DNA from: DAHUXT01 sp036273675
Lineage (GTDB): Bacteria; Chloroflexota; Ktedonobacteria; Ktedonobacterales; JADMIN01
DNA length: 64,000 bases
Assembly: GCA_036273675.1 (NCBI GenBank)
Contig: DASUHD010000110.1
Location: 1-64,000, forward strand
Direction: 5' to 3'
A model generated the notes under the pieces. That model was given only the letters and a program-made list of their open reading frames with translations. It was not told the DNA's origin and ran no database searches. This document shows, piece by piece, positions 1-7,965 of the stretch. Made by a program: the position numbers and the translations under genes. Every line of letters starts with the position of its first letter. Position 1 is the stretch's first letter.

Positions 1-201
1 GTTGGCGCTGCCCGCCGCCAGCGCGCCGCCGAGGAGGGTCGCCAGCACCACGGGCAGGCTGGGCATGCCCGCCACCGCCATCGCCGCCAGCGTCGTGCCG
101 AGCAGCAACACCGTCACATGCGGCTTCATCAGCCCAATATAGGCTCCTAGCGCCCTGCGCCAAGAGGCGCTCGACACACCTGTGACTTCTGCCCGCTGCA
201 T
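1..201 (-). CDS. ctaB: Protoheme IX farnesyltransferase (heme O synthase), N-terminal part
   Basis: Only the first 67 codons are present; the gene runs off the left edge. The reading frame begins at an ATG (199-201, minus strand) preceded by GGAAGG about 10 bases upstream. The translation contains IGLMKPHVTVLLLGTTLAA and, near the edge, GGALAAGSAN, which match the start of the UbiA-family heme O synthases: a first membrane helix after a conserved K-P, then the G-G-x-L-A-A-G-x-A-N segment. These integral membrane enzymes add a farnesyl group to heme b to make heme O for terminal oxidases. The identification rests on this N-terminal block only. It is divergent from the regulator at 432, with a 230-base intergenic region that carries a long inverted repeat. 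Confidence 0.8.
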   Translation of the reverse strand, partial: MQRAEVTGVSSASWRRALGAYIGLMKPHVTVLLLGTTLAAMAVAGMPSLPVVLATLLGGALAAGSAN

Positions 202-294
202 GCTATGCTGTACCCTTCCGTTTGTGTGACGACGCTGTGATGTGTTTTATTGTACTGCTGGCGCCTGAATGATGCCATTGCAGCTTCAACAATC

Positions 295-425
295 CCCCTG
301 ACAATTTCCTGAACGTACCAATGCCCTCGCCACAGGTAAAATTGGTACCATTGCGGAAATTCTCGGTTCAGCGATAGTATCAAGAGAGGATCTGACGCAT
401 AGCCTGTTCAGGAAATAGTCAGGGG
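295..425. repeat. 20-bp inverted repeat pair in the ctaB/regulator intergenic region
   Basis: The 20 bases at 295-314 and those at 406-425 are reverse complements with a single mismatch. Each arm, read as GTTCAGGAAATWGTCAGGGG, holds two TCAGG pentamers starting 11 bases apart, the spacing typical of OmpR/PhoB-family winged-helix sites. The right arm overlaps the ribosome binding site of the gene at 432; the left arm lies about 95 bases before the ctaB start. A second nested perfect repeat, GTACCAAT (315-322) and ATTGGTAC (341-348), lies between the arms. A weak promoter, TTGCGG (351-356), 18 bases, TAGTAT (375-380), also lies inside. Operator function is inference. Confidence 0.6.
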
Positions 426-431
426 ACTCGC

Positions 432-1946
432 ATGGAGCCAGGCGCCCATATGCCAGACACGAGTGATAGTGACTCGCGCGAGATAACCGTGTCGTCAGCG
501 TTGCAATATACGCCAGAAGAAGTGGTTGCGCGCATGCGCCGGGCACTGGTAAGCTCCTTCACCGCCTTCCATCAGCCTATCAGAACGACAGGGGCTTCTC
601 CGGTCGCTTCTGAAGGGACATATATCGCTACCGCACTCGACGTGCTCGAAAAACTTCTGGCTGATGCGCGTGCAACCACGCCGCTACAAATCGCGCCTGT
701 CGAGTTGGCCGATGTTCTTATGCAGCTCATGGCCACGTTGAAAACATCGGCTCCTCATCACAGCCTGGAACTGGCACTGCCTGGCGACAACCCGACCATT
801 ATGGCCGATGAGCAGACCGTCACCGAGGTGACACGTCAGTTAGTGGCGACGGCTGTTGCGCTTGCGCCACATGGCGGTTCGATACGTGTCTCCTTGCGCA
901 CGCAGGAAGAAGGGGCGTTGATTGGAGTTCGCCAGCATGAGACCCTGCTCCCAGATGAGCGCCTCGGTGAACTCTTCAATCCGTTTCCTGCCATGCCTGA
1001 CCTGGATGCAAACCGACGCGCGGCGTTGCTCTCACTGTCGATTGCGCGGCGTCAGGTGGCAAGCCACGGCGGTATAATCTGGGCCGAGGCGACTCCCCGC
1101 GCCGGAGGGATGACTTTTTACGTATGGTGGCCGCAGACGCCCACTCTTCCACCGGAGCCAGTTGACCTCCCCGCTGGCCTGACACCTGCTCCAGCGCGGC
1201 TGCCTCTAGATCGTCGCCAGCCGGTCATGTTGATCCTTGAAGGCGATCTGCGCATGGCGCGGTATCTGCGCGCGAACGCCGAGGCGCACGGCTATCATGC
1301 GCATTCTTGCATGAGCGAGGAGGATGCGCTCAAGTGTATTGATCGTGAGGAACCCGATCTGCTTCTGGTCGACAGCGGCATGCCATCGATGACTGACACC
1401 ACTTTGCTTACCCGCATGCGGCAATACGCGAGTGCTCCAATCATTATATTGGGACGAAACGCCGACCCCAGACTGTGCGCGCGGATGCTCGATGCGGGCG
1501 CTTCCGATTTCATTCCTCGCCCTTTCAGCATCGAGGAGTTGATGGCGCGGATTCGTGCTGCGCTACGCGCGGCTCGGGCTACAACCGATGCTGCTCCTCG
1601 GTCAGAGGTAGTGGTGCTGGGGAAACTGGAGATAGACCTGGCGCATCAGCGGGTACGCGAGAATGAGCGACCCATCGCGCTCAGCCGAACAGAATATCGC
1701 CTCTTGAGGGCGCTGGCGCAATATCCTGGAATGGTGGTCTCGCATACGCATCTGCTAGAGCGAGTCTGGGGCGCCGGCTATGGACAGGAAACCGAGTTTC
1801 TGTGGGTCTACATTCGCCGCCTGCGCCGCAAAATCGAGCCGGATCCCGCGCACCCGCGCTACATCCTCACAGCGCCTGGCGTCGGCTATCAGCTTGCCGA
1901 AGCGCCAATCACTACTGCAGAACAGAGCCAGAAAGCGCATCCCTAA
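432..1946 (+). CDS. Single-chain regulator: degenerate HATPase domain, receiver and OmpR/PhoB-type winged helix
   Basis: A 504-residue protein with three parts. Residues about 90-235 look like a histidine-kinase catalytic domain, with an F-box-like LFNPF and the order of helices and strands preserved, but there is no phospho-acceptor His region, the N-box Asn is gone (RQLVATAVALAP) and no Gly-rich G1/G2 motif is left. Residues about 264-380 are a receiver with phospho-acceptor Asp 314 (LLVDSGMP), but the acidic pair is reduced to E-G-D and the conserved Lys is Arg 363 (FIPRPF). Residues about 392-490 are a clear OmpR/PhoB DNA-binding domain ending in APGVGYQL. The start has AGGGGA five bases upstream. 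It probably works without ordinary phosphotransfer. It may control ctaB and itself through the repeats upstream; that is inference. Confidence 0.75.
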   Translation: MEPGAHMPDTSDSDSREITVSSALQYTPEEVVARMRRALVSSFTAFHQPIRTTGASPVASEGTYIATALDVLEKLLADARATTPLQIAPVELADVLMQLMATLKTSAPHHSLELALPGDNPTIMADEQTVTEVTRQLVATAVALAPHGGSIRVSLRTQEEGALIGVRQHETLLPDERLGELFNPFPAMPDLDANRRAALLSLSIARRQVASHGGIIWAEATPRAGGMTFYVWWPQTPTLPPEPVDLPAGLTPAPARLPLDRRQPVMLILEGDLRMARYLRANAEAHGYHAHSCMSEEDALKCIDREEPDLLLVDSGMPSMTDTTLLTRMRQYASAPIIILGRNADPRLCARMLDAGASDFIPRPFSIEELMARIRAALRAARATTDAAPRSEVVVLGKLEIDLAHQRVRENERPIALSRTEYRLLRALAQYPGMVVSHTHLLERVWGAGYGQETEFLWVYIRRLRRKIEPDPAHPRYILTAPGVGYQLAEAPITTAEQSQKAHP

Positions 1947-1966
1947 GGATATGAAGGAGATGAAAT

Positions 1967-2060
1967 ATCAGGAATTTCCCTGATTGTCACTCTCAGACGC
2001 CTTTTGCTATAGTTTCCACTGGTATGCGTTATGCAATCCTCTTCCGGCATATTTGCCGGA
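1967..2060. promoter_or_regulatory. Palindromic elements upstream of the first cupredoxin gene
   Basis: The 217 bases between the regulator and the cupredoxin gene hold two symmetric elements. At 1967-1984, ATCAGGAATTTCCCTGAT is nearly palindromic and shares the TCAGGAA core with the arms upstream of the regulator. At 2043-2060, TCCGGCA and TGCCGGA flank a four-base loop with no U-tract after it. They may be operators or transcript hairpins; the sequence does not decide. Confidence 0.3.
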
Positions 2061-2163
2061 GAACGACAGCGGCTAACTCTACCGAGATCGCGCCATACAC
2101 ATCGAGGGGCGTGGGTGGGCTAGCCGATCACAGAGCGGCTAAAAGCAAAGGAACGACATAGGT

Positions 2164-2562
2164 ATGAAGAAACTCGCATTACTCGTCCTTCCCCTGCTGC
2201 TTCTTGGGGCAGTTGCGGCGTCCGGTTGTGGCAAGACCCCAGGCGGAAATACGTCCGCTCCCTCTGGCCCTGTAACTCAAGTTGAGATGGATGCGACAAA
2301 CTTCGCCGTAAGCGCGGTAACTGTCAAATCCGGTGTGGCATTCAAGTTCGTTGATCCAACCAGCACAGGTGGCCTCCACATTATTTGCGCGGGCCACAAT
2401 GGCAAGTGCATCGCCAATGCCGATGCGCCGTCAGAGCTGGCTGACCCGGGCTTCACCATCAATCCTGGTGACACGAAGACCGTCACTTTCGATAAGCCAG
2501 GGACGTATCAAATCGCATGTACCGTACACCCTGATATGAACCTCACTATTACCGTACAGTAA
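2164..2562 (+). CDS. Cupredoxin-fold lipoprotein with intact type 1 copper ligands
   Basis: A 132-residue secreted lipoprotein: a basic N-terminus, a hydrophobic stretch and a lipobox ending in Cys 22 (AASGC), then a short linker and a plastocyanin-like domain. The candidate copper ligands are His 72 (GLHIIC) and the C-terminal loop Cys 119, His 122 and Met 125 (IACTVHPDMN), the pattern of type 1 blue copper sites. It also has an extra Cys pair (75 and 82) that could form a disulphide. The likely role is electron transfer or copper handling on the outer face of the membrane; the partner is unknown. It lies between a heme-oxidase-linked regulator and a diverged paralogue, which fits respiration. 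It is followed by a terminator. Confidence 0.8.
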   Translation: MKKLALLVLPLLLLGAVAASGCGKTPGGNTSAPSGPVTQVEMDATNFAVSAVTVKSGVAFKFVDPTSTGGLHIICAGHNGKCIANADAPSELADPGFTINPGDTKTVTFDKPGTYQIACTVHPDMNLTITVQ

Positions 2563-2621
2563 GGACACCACGAGCGGTATCCCATCTTCTGGTGATAGTT
2601 CGGCTCGTACCTATGAGAATG

Positions 2622-2652
2622 AAGCCCGCTTCGCCTTATGAAGCGGGCTTTT
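2622..2652 (+). terminator. Rho-independent terminator after the first cupredoxin gene
   Basis: An 11-base perfect stem (AAGCCCGCTTC with GAAGCGGGCTT), a seven-base loop and a run of T. It separates the two cupredoxin genes, so they are transcribed separately. Confidence 0.85.
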
Positions 2653-2761
2653 CGCACCTCGGGAAGCCATCGGGCGCTCATCTCGATATGATATAGTGTC
2701 GCTGGCTGCCATTTGGCGGCTCGCGCAGTCTTGTCAGTAGAATTCAGGGATTGTCTCGCGC

Positions 2762-3199
2762 ATGAAGTCACCGCGCACACTGGTTGCCTTTGTGTTCCTG
2801 ACAGCGCCGCTGCTGTTGACAATAGGGCTAACCGCCTGTTCCATCACGCGCGCTCCAACGCCCACACCGCCCGCGGACTACACGCCACGACCAACGCCAG
2901 GAGGCGGCCCGAACAGCGTTGAGATCACCGCGAGGGACTTCGCCGAGCACAGGCTAACAGTAATGCGCGGCACTGAGGTGACGTTTGTCGTACGATTGGA
3001 TTCGGGACCACACATTCTATGTCTTGGAAAAGACGGGGACTGCGACCCGGCCTTGCCAGGCCCGCCGGAGTTGCGCCAGGATGGTGGATTCAGCGTTGAC
3101 GCGGGGCAGTCGCTGACGCTGGACTTTGTCTCGTCTGGCATCTATCCGATTACGTGCGCCATTTACCCATCCATGAATATGGTGATAACCGTCACCTGA
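2762..3199 (+). CDS. Diverged cupredoxin-like lipoprotein, one copper ligand replaced
   Basis: A 145-residue paralogue of the preceding protein. A signal sequence leads to a lipobox Cys 26 (LTAC), then a Pro/Thr-rich linker and a cupredoxin fold. His 84 (GPHILC) and Cys 132 are kept, but the second His is Tyr 135 (TCAIYPSMNM); Met 138 lies at the expected ligand position. The extra Cys pair near residues 87 and 94 is also kept. Without the second His a normal blue copper site is unlikely. It may bind metal differently or have another role. The start codon is ATG at 2762; no strong Shine-Dalgarno sequence is visible. It ends 41 bases before mnmG. Confidence 0.72.
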   Translation: MKSPRTLVAFVFLTAPLLLTIGLTACSITRAPTPTPPADYTPRPTPGGGPNSVEITARDFAEHRLTVMRGTEVTFVVRLDSGPHILCLGKDGDCDPALPGPPELRQDGGFSVDAGQSLTLDFVSSGIYPITCAIYPSMNMVITVT

Positions 3200-3240
3200 A
3201 CGCGACCCGACCCAACTCATAATTGCGCCGGAACTGGTCT

Positions 3241-5250
3241 ATGGCTGAAGTACAAAACCCACAAGAGATACACGCGCACTATGACGTGCTCGTCGTCGGC
3301 GCTGGACACGCGGGCTGTGAGGCGGCTCTCGCCGCCGCGCGCATGGGGCGGCGTACGCTCCTGCTGACGATGAACCTCGATAGCATCGCGCTCATGCCCT
3401 GCAACCCCTCCATCGGAGGTCCGGCCAAGGGCCACCTGGTGCGCGAGATCGATGCGCTCGGCGGTGAAATGGGGCGCACTACCGACCGGACATTTATCCA
3501 GATGCGGCTTCTCAACACCGGGAAGGGGCCAGCGGTTCAGGCGCTCCGAGCGCAGTGCGACAAGCAGGCCTATCGGCTGGCGATGAAGTACGCGCTAGAA
3601 ATACAGCCCAACCTCGACCTGAAGCAGGACACCGTCATCCGGCTGCTTTCGGAGCGTGACGCCGATGGGCGCGCCAGCATCCGCGGCGTGGTGACGTCGC
3701 GTGGCTGGACGATTGCCGCGCGCACGGTGATCCTGACGACCGGCACCTTCATCAATGGGCGGCTGGTCGTGGGCGAGAAGACCCAGGCGGGTGGGCGCAG
3801 TGGTGAGGCCCCCGCGCTCGGTATCTCTGATGCGCTGCGCGCCCTTGGGCTAACGATTGGCCGATTCAAGACCGGCACGCCTCCGCGAATCGACGCGCGT
3901 ACCGTAGACTTCACACAGACCATCCCACAGCCAGGCAGCGCCACACCGATGTATTTTTCGAGTGATATCAGCGCTCGCAACGATGTCACGCTGCCAGTTG
4001 GCCCGCCGAATCCCATCTATCCCATCCCAGATGAGGCGCGTACCACCTGGCGACCGCAGCTGCCGTGCTATCTCGTACACACCAATGCCCGCACACATGA
4101 TGTCATCCGCGCCAACCTGGATCGCTCGCCGCTCTTCAATGGAACGATCGAGGGCATTGGTCCTCGTTACTGCCCATCCATCGAGGACAAGGTGGTGCGC
4201 TTCGCGGACAAAGAGCGCCATCAGGTCTTCCTGGAGCCGGAGGGCTGGCGCACTGGCGAGGTGTATGTCCAAGGGATGAATACGAGCCTGCCAGAAGATG
4301 TGCAGATTGCGATGTTGCGTAGCATTCCCGGGCTGGAGCGCGTCGAGTTGATGCGGGCCGGCTATGCCGTCGAGTATGATTATGTGCCATCCGATCAATT
4401 ACGTCTCACGCTCGAAACGAAGCCGGTACGCAATCTCTTTCTAGCGGGGCAGATCAATGGAACCTCGGGTTACGAAGAGGCAGCTGCACAGGGCATTATC
4501 GCTGGCATCAACGCGGCACTGGCCGCCAGCGGTGATGCGCCGTTCATTCTGCGCCGCAACGAGGCCTATATTGGCGTGCTGATCGACGACCTTGTCACGC
4601 AGCCGCCGACCGAGCCATACCGCCTGCACACCTCACGCGCCGAGCATCGGCTCCTCTTGCGACATGACAACGCTGATCTGCGCCTTTCTGAGCGCGCCTG
4701 GCAGCTCGGACTGCTCAGCGATGAGCGCTATGAGCGCGTAGCCAGGCGCCGCCAACTGATAGAGGAGGCATCCAGCTACCTGGACGCCACTGTCATCAGC
4801 CCCTCTCAAGCCGCGAACATACGCATTCATGCGCTTGGCCTCCACCCCATCACCCAGCCCACGACTGCAACCGAACTGCTGCGCAGGCCAGAGGCGCGCT
4901 ACTGGCAGGTACGCGAACTACTCACCAGTGATGAGTGTCCCCTACCCGAACTGGATGAGGACACGGCTGTAGAGGTGGAGTTGCGGGCCAAGTACGCCGG
5001 GTATATCCGCAAGGAGCATGCAAGCGTCGCCCGTGCCCAACGGCTGGAAGATCACCCCTTGCCTGAGACCATCGACTATGCGGAGCTACGGGGCTTGCGC
5101 GCGGAGGCCCGCCAGCAACTCGAGCGCGTCCGCCCGCTGACGGTTGGGCAGGCGTCGCGCATTCCTGGCGTGACCCCCGCAGACATCTCCGTGCTCTTCG
5201 TCCATCTGGAGCGCCGACGACGAACCACAGGCAGCGGGAAGGCTGGATAA
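3241..5250 (+). CDS. mnmG: tRNA uridine-5-carboxymethylaminomethyl modification enzyme MnmG (GidA)
   Basis: An FAD-dependent enzyme that, with MnmE, installs the cmnm5 group on wobble U34 of certain tRNAs. The FAD-binding motif VVGAGHAGCEAA is near the N-terminus. It is followed by the family block MPCNPSIGGPAKGHLVREID and the GTFINGR and KTGTPPR segments; the C-terminal helical MnmE/tRNA-binding region ends in the ISVLFVHLE stretch. About 669 residues, slightly longer than usual. The ATG at 3241 is preferred over a TTG 18 bases upstream, because neither has a strong ribosome binding site and ATG is the more likely choice. No mnmE is visible nearby. The last codons lie in a short direct repeat (GGCTGGATAA, twice, at the stop). 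Confidence 0.95.
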   Translation: MAEVQNPQEIHAHYDVLVVGAGHAGCEAALAAARMGRRTLLLTMNLDSIALMPCNPSIGGPAKGHLVREIDALGGEMGRTTDRTFIQMRLLNTGKGPAVQALRAQCDKQAYRLAMKYALEIQPNLDLKQDTVIRLLSERDADGRASIRGVVTSRGWTIAARTVILTTGTFINGRLVVGEKTQAGGRSGEAPALGISDALRALGLTIGRFKTGTPPRIDARTVDFTQTIPQPGSATPMYFSSDISARNDVTLPVGPPNPIYPIPDEARTTWRPQLPCYLVHTNARTHDVIRANLDRSPLFNGTIEGIGPRYCPSIEDKVVRFADKERHQVFLEPEGWRTGEVYVQGMNTSLPEDVQIAMLRSIPGLERVELMRAGYAVEYDYVPSDQLRLTLETKPVRNLFLAGQINGTSGYEEAAAQGIIAGINAALAASGDAPFILRRNEAYIGVLIDDLVTQPPTEPYRLHTSRAEHRLLLRHDNADLRLSERAWQLGLLSDERYERVARRRQLIEEASSYLDATVISPSQAANIRIHALGLHPITQPTTATELLRRPEARYWQVRELLTSDECPLPELDEDTAVEVELRAKYAGYIRKEHASVARAQRLEDHPLPETIDYAELRGLRAEARQQLERVRPLTVGQASRIPGVTPADISVLFVHLERRRRTTGSGKAG

Positions 5251-5282
5251 GGCTGGATAAGATAGGCCATCGGGCGACGTTA

Positions 5283-5311
5283 TTGACAGTCGGCTGTCAT
5301 GGGCGTACGAT
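5283..5311 (+). promoter_or_regulatory. Sigma-70-type promoter of the two-component pair
   Basis: TTGACA at 5283-5288, a 17-base spacer and TACGAT at 5306-5311. Transcription would begin near 5318, leaving a leader of about 110 bases before the TTG start at 5428. This rules out the longer open frame that begins at 5299. Confidence 0.7.
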
Positions 5312-5427
5312 ATCCTCTGGACGTGAGGCGGCTGGTGGAGGACTTGAGGCGACAAATCTGCGCAACACCCGCGCAGACATTTGGGACGAAGACCGCGATA
5401 CTTCACTGGCTGGCAGGAGGAATCCAC

Positions 5428-6108
5428 TTGCGCATCCTCGTGGTTGACGATGATCCCCTGGGCAGCCGTATGGTCCAGTTTCTGCTTACGGAACAGGGCT
5501 ATACGGTTGATATGACCGAATCGGCACGCGGTGCGCTCGCTGTGCTGGATGAGCGTACGCCCGATCTCATTCTTCTCGATGTCAATTTGCCACATTTGAG
5601 CGGCTTCGACTTCTGCAAGCGGCTGCGCGACGATGGCTATGAGATGCCCGTTATTTTTGTTACTGCCAAAGGCGAACTCGAAGACCGGTTACAGGGACTG
5701 CGCATTGGTGCGGATGACTACATCTGCAAGCCATTCCAGCCTGCTGAGCTAACTGCGCGAGTCGAAGCCGTTCTACGACGCTACCGGCGGACACGCAGTG
5801 ATGGCGCGACGATCCAGGCGCATGGCATCGAGATCGACGCGGTGGGGCTATGCGTCAACATGCCAGGACGTCGCCCCGTCGCGCTTACGCCGACGGAAAT
5901 GAAAGTGCTCGTCCAACTAGCGCAACGGCCCGGCGAGACCGTCGAGCGCGAGGAGGTGATGGCGAGTGTCTGGGGCGACGCGTACGTTGGCGAGAGTAAC
6001 ATTGTCGATGTCTACGTGCGCCGACTGAGGCGCAAACTTGAGCGTGACCCCGCGCACCCTGAGCTAATCCACTCGGCGCGCGGCGTCGGTTATAAGTTCA
6101 TAGGCTGA
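5428..6108 (+). CDS. OmpR/PhoB-family response regulator
   Basis: A 226-residue two-domain regulator. The receiver has the acidic cluster at residues 7-9 (VVDDDP), phospho-acceptor Asp 51 (LILLDVNLP), Thr 79 and Lys 101 (YICKPF), all intact. A winged helix covers about 130-226, with LTPTEMKVL and the ending RGVGYKFIG. The start is TTG at 5428, with AGGAGG exactly seven bases upstream; a promoter overlaps the alternative upstream starts. Its stop overlaps the start of the downstream kinase gene by one base (TGATG), so the two are probably translationally coupled. The target genes are unknown. Confidence 0.92.
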   Translation: MRILVVDDDPLGSRMVQFLLTEQGYTVDMTESARGALAVLDERTPDLILLDVNLPHLSGFDFCKRLRDDGYEMPVIFVTAKGELEDRLQGLRIGADDYICKPFQPAELTARVEAVLRRYRRTRSDGATIQAHGIEIDAVGLCVNMPGRRPVALTPTEMKVLVQLAQRPGETVEREEVMASVWGDAYVGESNIVDVYVRRLRRKLERDPAHPELIHSARGVGYKFIG

Positions 6109-6842
6109 TGCCAATGGACTCATCTTCCACACCCCGTCGCGCCGCCGCCGCCGCCAGAGAACGCTCGTTTCTCTCGAACGCGGGACATGAGTTACGCACC
6201 CCACTCCACAGCGCCAATGGCTTCGTTGAGATGGTGCTTGACGGCCTGGCTGGTCCGCTCAATGAGCGCCAGCAAGAAATGCTGTCTCACGCGCATACTG
6301 CTATCGGTCAGCTCGGTACACTTATCGAGGATGTCCTCTTTCTCGCCCGCTCAGATAACAGCGAAATCCTGAATCGTCCATCCACTGTTGATCCATCCGC
6401 ACTTCTGACCTGCGCCCTGGACTGCATTCGCGAACAGGCGGAAGGGCAACGCGTCATGATAACGCGCCACGATCAGGAGCTTCCAGACGCGATTCAGGCC
6501 GATAGCGAACGGCTACGCGAGGGGTTGACAGGATTACTGCGCGGCGCTCTGGCCATGATGCCCTCGGATGGCGCCATGACGGTAGTTGCCGCAGTTCGCG
6601 AGGATTGCCTTGTGTTCGAGGTGATGCTCGACCAGGTGCGACTTAACGCCACTGATCGCCGCCACCTGTTCGACCGCTTCTACCAGCCCCGTCCGCTCGG
6701 GGCGGATCGCTCAGCGCACCTCGGCCTCGGGCTGGTCATTGCGCAGATCACCGCCCAATGGCATGGTGGCCAAGTGCGAGTGGACTCAACGACTGATGGC
6801 AGCGCCATCCTCTGTTATGAGCTCCCACTCAACTGCTCTTGA
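6108..6842 (+). CDS. Soluble histidine kinase with incomplete ATP-binding motifs
   Basis: A 244-residue partner of the preceding regulator with no membrane segment and no sensor domain. A HisKA region carries His 27 (NAGHELRTPL). The catalytic domain keeps the F-box (LFDRFYQ, near 187-193) and a G2-like GLGLVIA (206-212). The N-box Asn is replaced (LTGLLRGALAM) and the G1 motif keeps Asp 175 but lacks its glycines (VMLDQVRLN). It may be a weak kinase, a phosphatase, or dependent on another kinase. Start by TGATG overlap. The 3' end overlaps the convergent methyltransferase gene by 28 bases. Confidence 0.82.
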   Translation: MPMDSSSTPRRAAAAARERSFLSNAGHELRTPLHSANGFVEMVLDGLAGPLNERQQEMLSHAHTAIGQLGTLIEDVLFLARSDNSEILNRPSTVDPSALLTCALDCIREQAEGQRVMITRHDQELPDAIQADSERLREGLTGLLRGALAMMPSDGAMTVVAAVREDCLVFEVMLDQVRLNATDRRHLFDRFYQPRPLGADRSAHLGLGLVIAQITAQWHGGQVRVDSTTDGSAILCYELPLNCS

Positions 6843-7657
6843 ACCGTCTGGCGACCGGGCCAGCGCGCCACGAAAATCGCCCGCGATGAAGCATCATCCC
6901 ACGGCGTCAGGTCATACCCCCCAAAGACGTCATCCATCGAGAAACCCGCGAACTGAAGCGCCATGTCAACCTCGCCTTTGCTCAGCAGCGCGAGAGACAT
7001 GCTGCTGATGGTCCGGCGCACCTCGCCGCCCTGTTCATGGATGTCGTAGAGGTGGGTCACCGGGAGAATGCCCGGTGTCGTGGGCGGCGCGGCGGAGATG
7101 AGATGGGAGAGCAGAACCGCGTTGTTCTCTGGCAGCGGCCATGTGCCTTGCCACCAGAGCTGGCCCGCGGTCTCGGCAAGCCGCCGCACGCCGAGAAGGT
7201 CCAGGTCCAGCAAGAGCAACGCTCCAGGCCGCAGATGCGCACCCAGTTCAGTCAGCGCGCGATATCGGGCCTGACTGGAAAGCAGGTGCGCGAACGTGTT
7301 CATGCCGAAAAGGCTCAAGTCAAACTGATCTTGTTCGCCGAGAGGTAGGTGTTCGGCATCCCCAGCCAGCACGCGCACGCGACGCGAAACGCGCTCAGGA
7401 AGCGCGGCCAGCCGACGAGCGCAACGCGTGCGCATTGCCTCGGATGGCTCGATGCCGGTCACCGTATAGCCAGCCGCGGCCAGACGCGCCAGCACCCGCC
7501 CAGTGCCACTCCCAATCTCCAGAATGGCCGGGGCGCGCAGGTCCGCCTGGACGATGAGTTCTTGGTAGCACTCGATGTCCTCGGTAACGCGATCGTGCTC
7601 GACATCATACCAGGTGGCAATCGCCGTGTAAGGATCCTGCCGTGGATCACGGGCCAT
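6815..7657 (-). CDS. Class I SAM-dependent methyltransferase
   Basis: A 280-residue protein with a standard Rossmann methyltransferase core. Motif I is ILEIGSGTG at residues 45-53, an acidic motif II follows (GIEPSEAM), and GDAEHLPL is a typical motif III. The C-terminal half has the mixed sheet common in the Methyltransf_25 and ubiquinone/small-molecule groups. The substrate cannot be predicted. The ATG at 7657 has GGAGGT five bases upstream, so the longer frame starting at 7771 is rejected. It is transcribed toward the two-component pair and away from the ABC transporter. Confidence 0.8.
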   Translation of the reverse strand: MARDPRQDPYTAIATWYDVEHDRVTEDIECYQELIVQADLRAPAILEIGSGTGRVLARLAAAGYTVTGIEPSEAMRTRCARRLAALPERVSRRVRVLAGDAEHLPLGEQDQFDLSLFGMNTFAHLLSSQARYRALTELGAHLRPGALLLLDLDLLGVRRLAETAGQLWWQGTWPLPENNAVLLSHLISAAPPTTPGILPVTHLYDIHEQGGEVRRTISSMSLALLSKGEVDMALQFAGFSMDDVFGGYDLTPWDDASSRAIFVARWPGRQTVQEQLSGSS

Positions 7658-7965
7658 GGATACCTCCGCTGCTACATCAATGTTTCGTTGATTCTGCTTC
7701 AAGTTCAGAGCGCCTGTGGCCTGGCTCCGAGGAGTTATGACTTTTGACACTGGTTCTAAGGCGCCGACCACCCCTATTATGTTACAGTTGCCCGCCCTTC
7801 GAGAAGGACGTAGGCGACAGCAGGCGCATCACGATGTAACTGTGGGGTGTCTGTGCCGTACTTCCCATGTGAGCTACGCAGCGTGGCGCTCACTTTCCCA
7901 TGCCTTTGCAGCGGCGCACTGGCAGTCTGCCCCGCACAATATAACGCTTTGAAAGAGGAGAGACT
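7658..7965. other. 308-base intergenic region between methyltransferase and ABC transporter
   Basis: No gene is supported here. TTGACA (7744-7749) and TATTAT (7775-7780) occur on the plus strand but are 25 bases apart, too far for one promoter. I see no convincing operator or RNA element. Confidence 0.5.

Noticed and set aside
5299..5427. Extension of the response-regulator gene to a start at 5299.
   Set aside because: The promoter's -10 (5306-5311) lies inside it, and AGGAGG at 5415-5420 clearly marks the TTG at 5428.
7744..7780. TTGACA and TATTAT upstream of the ABC transporter as a promoter.
   Set aside because: The spacer is 25 bases, outside the range for sigma-70.
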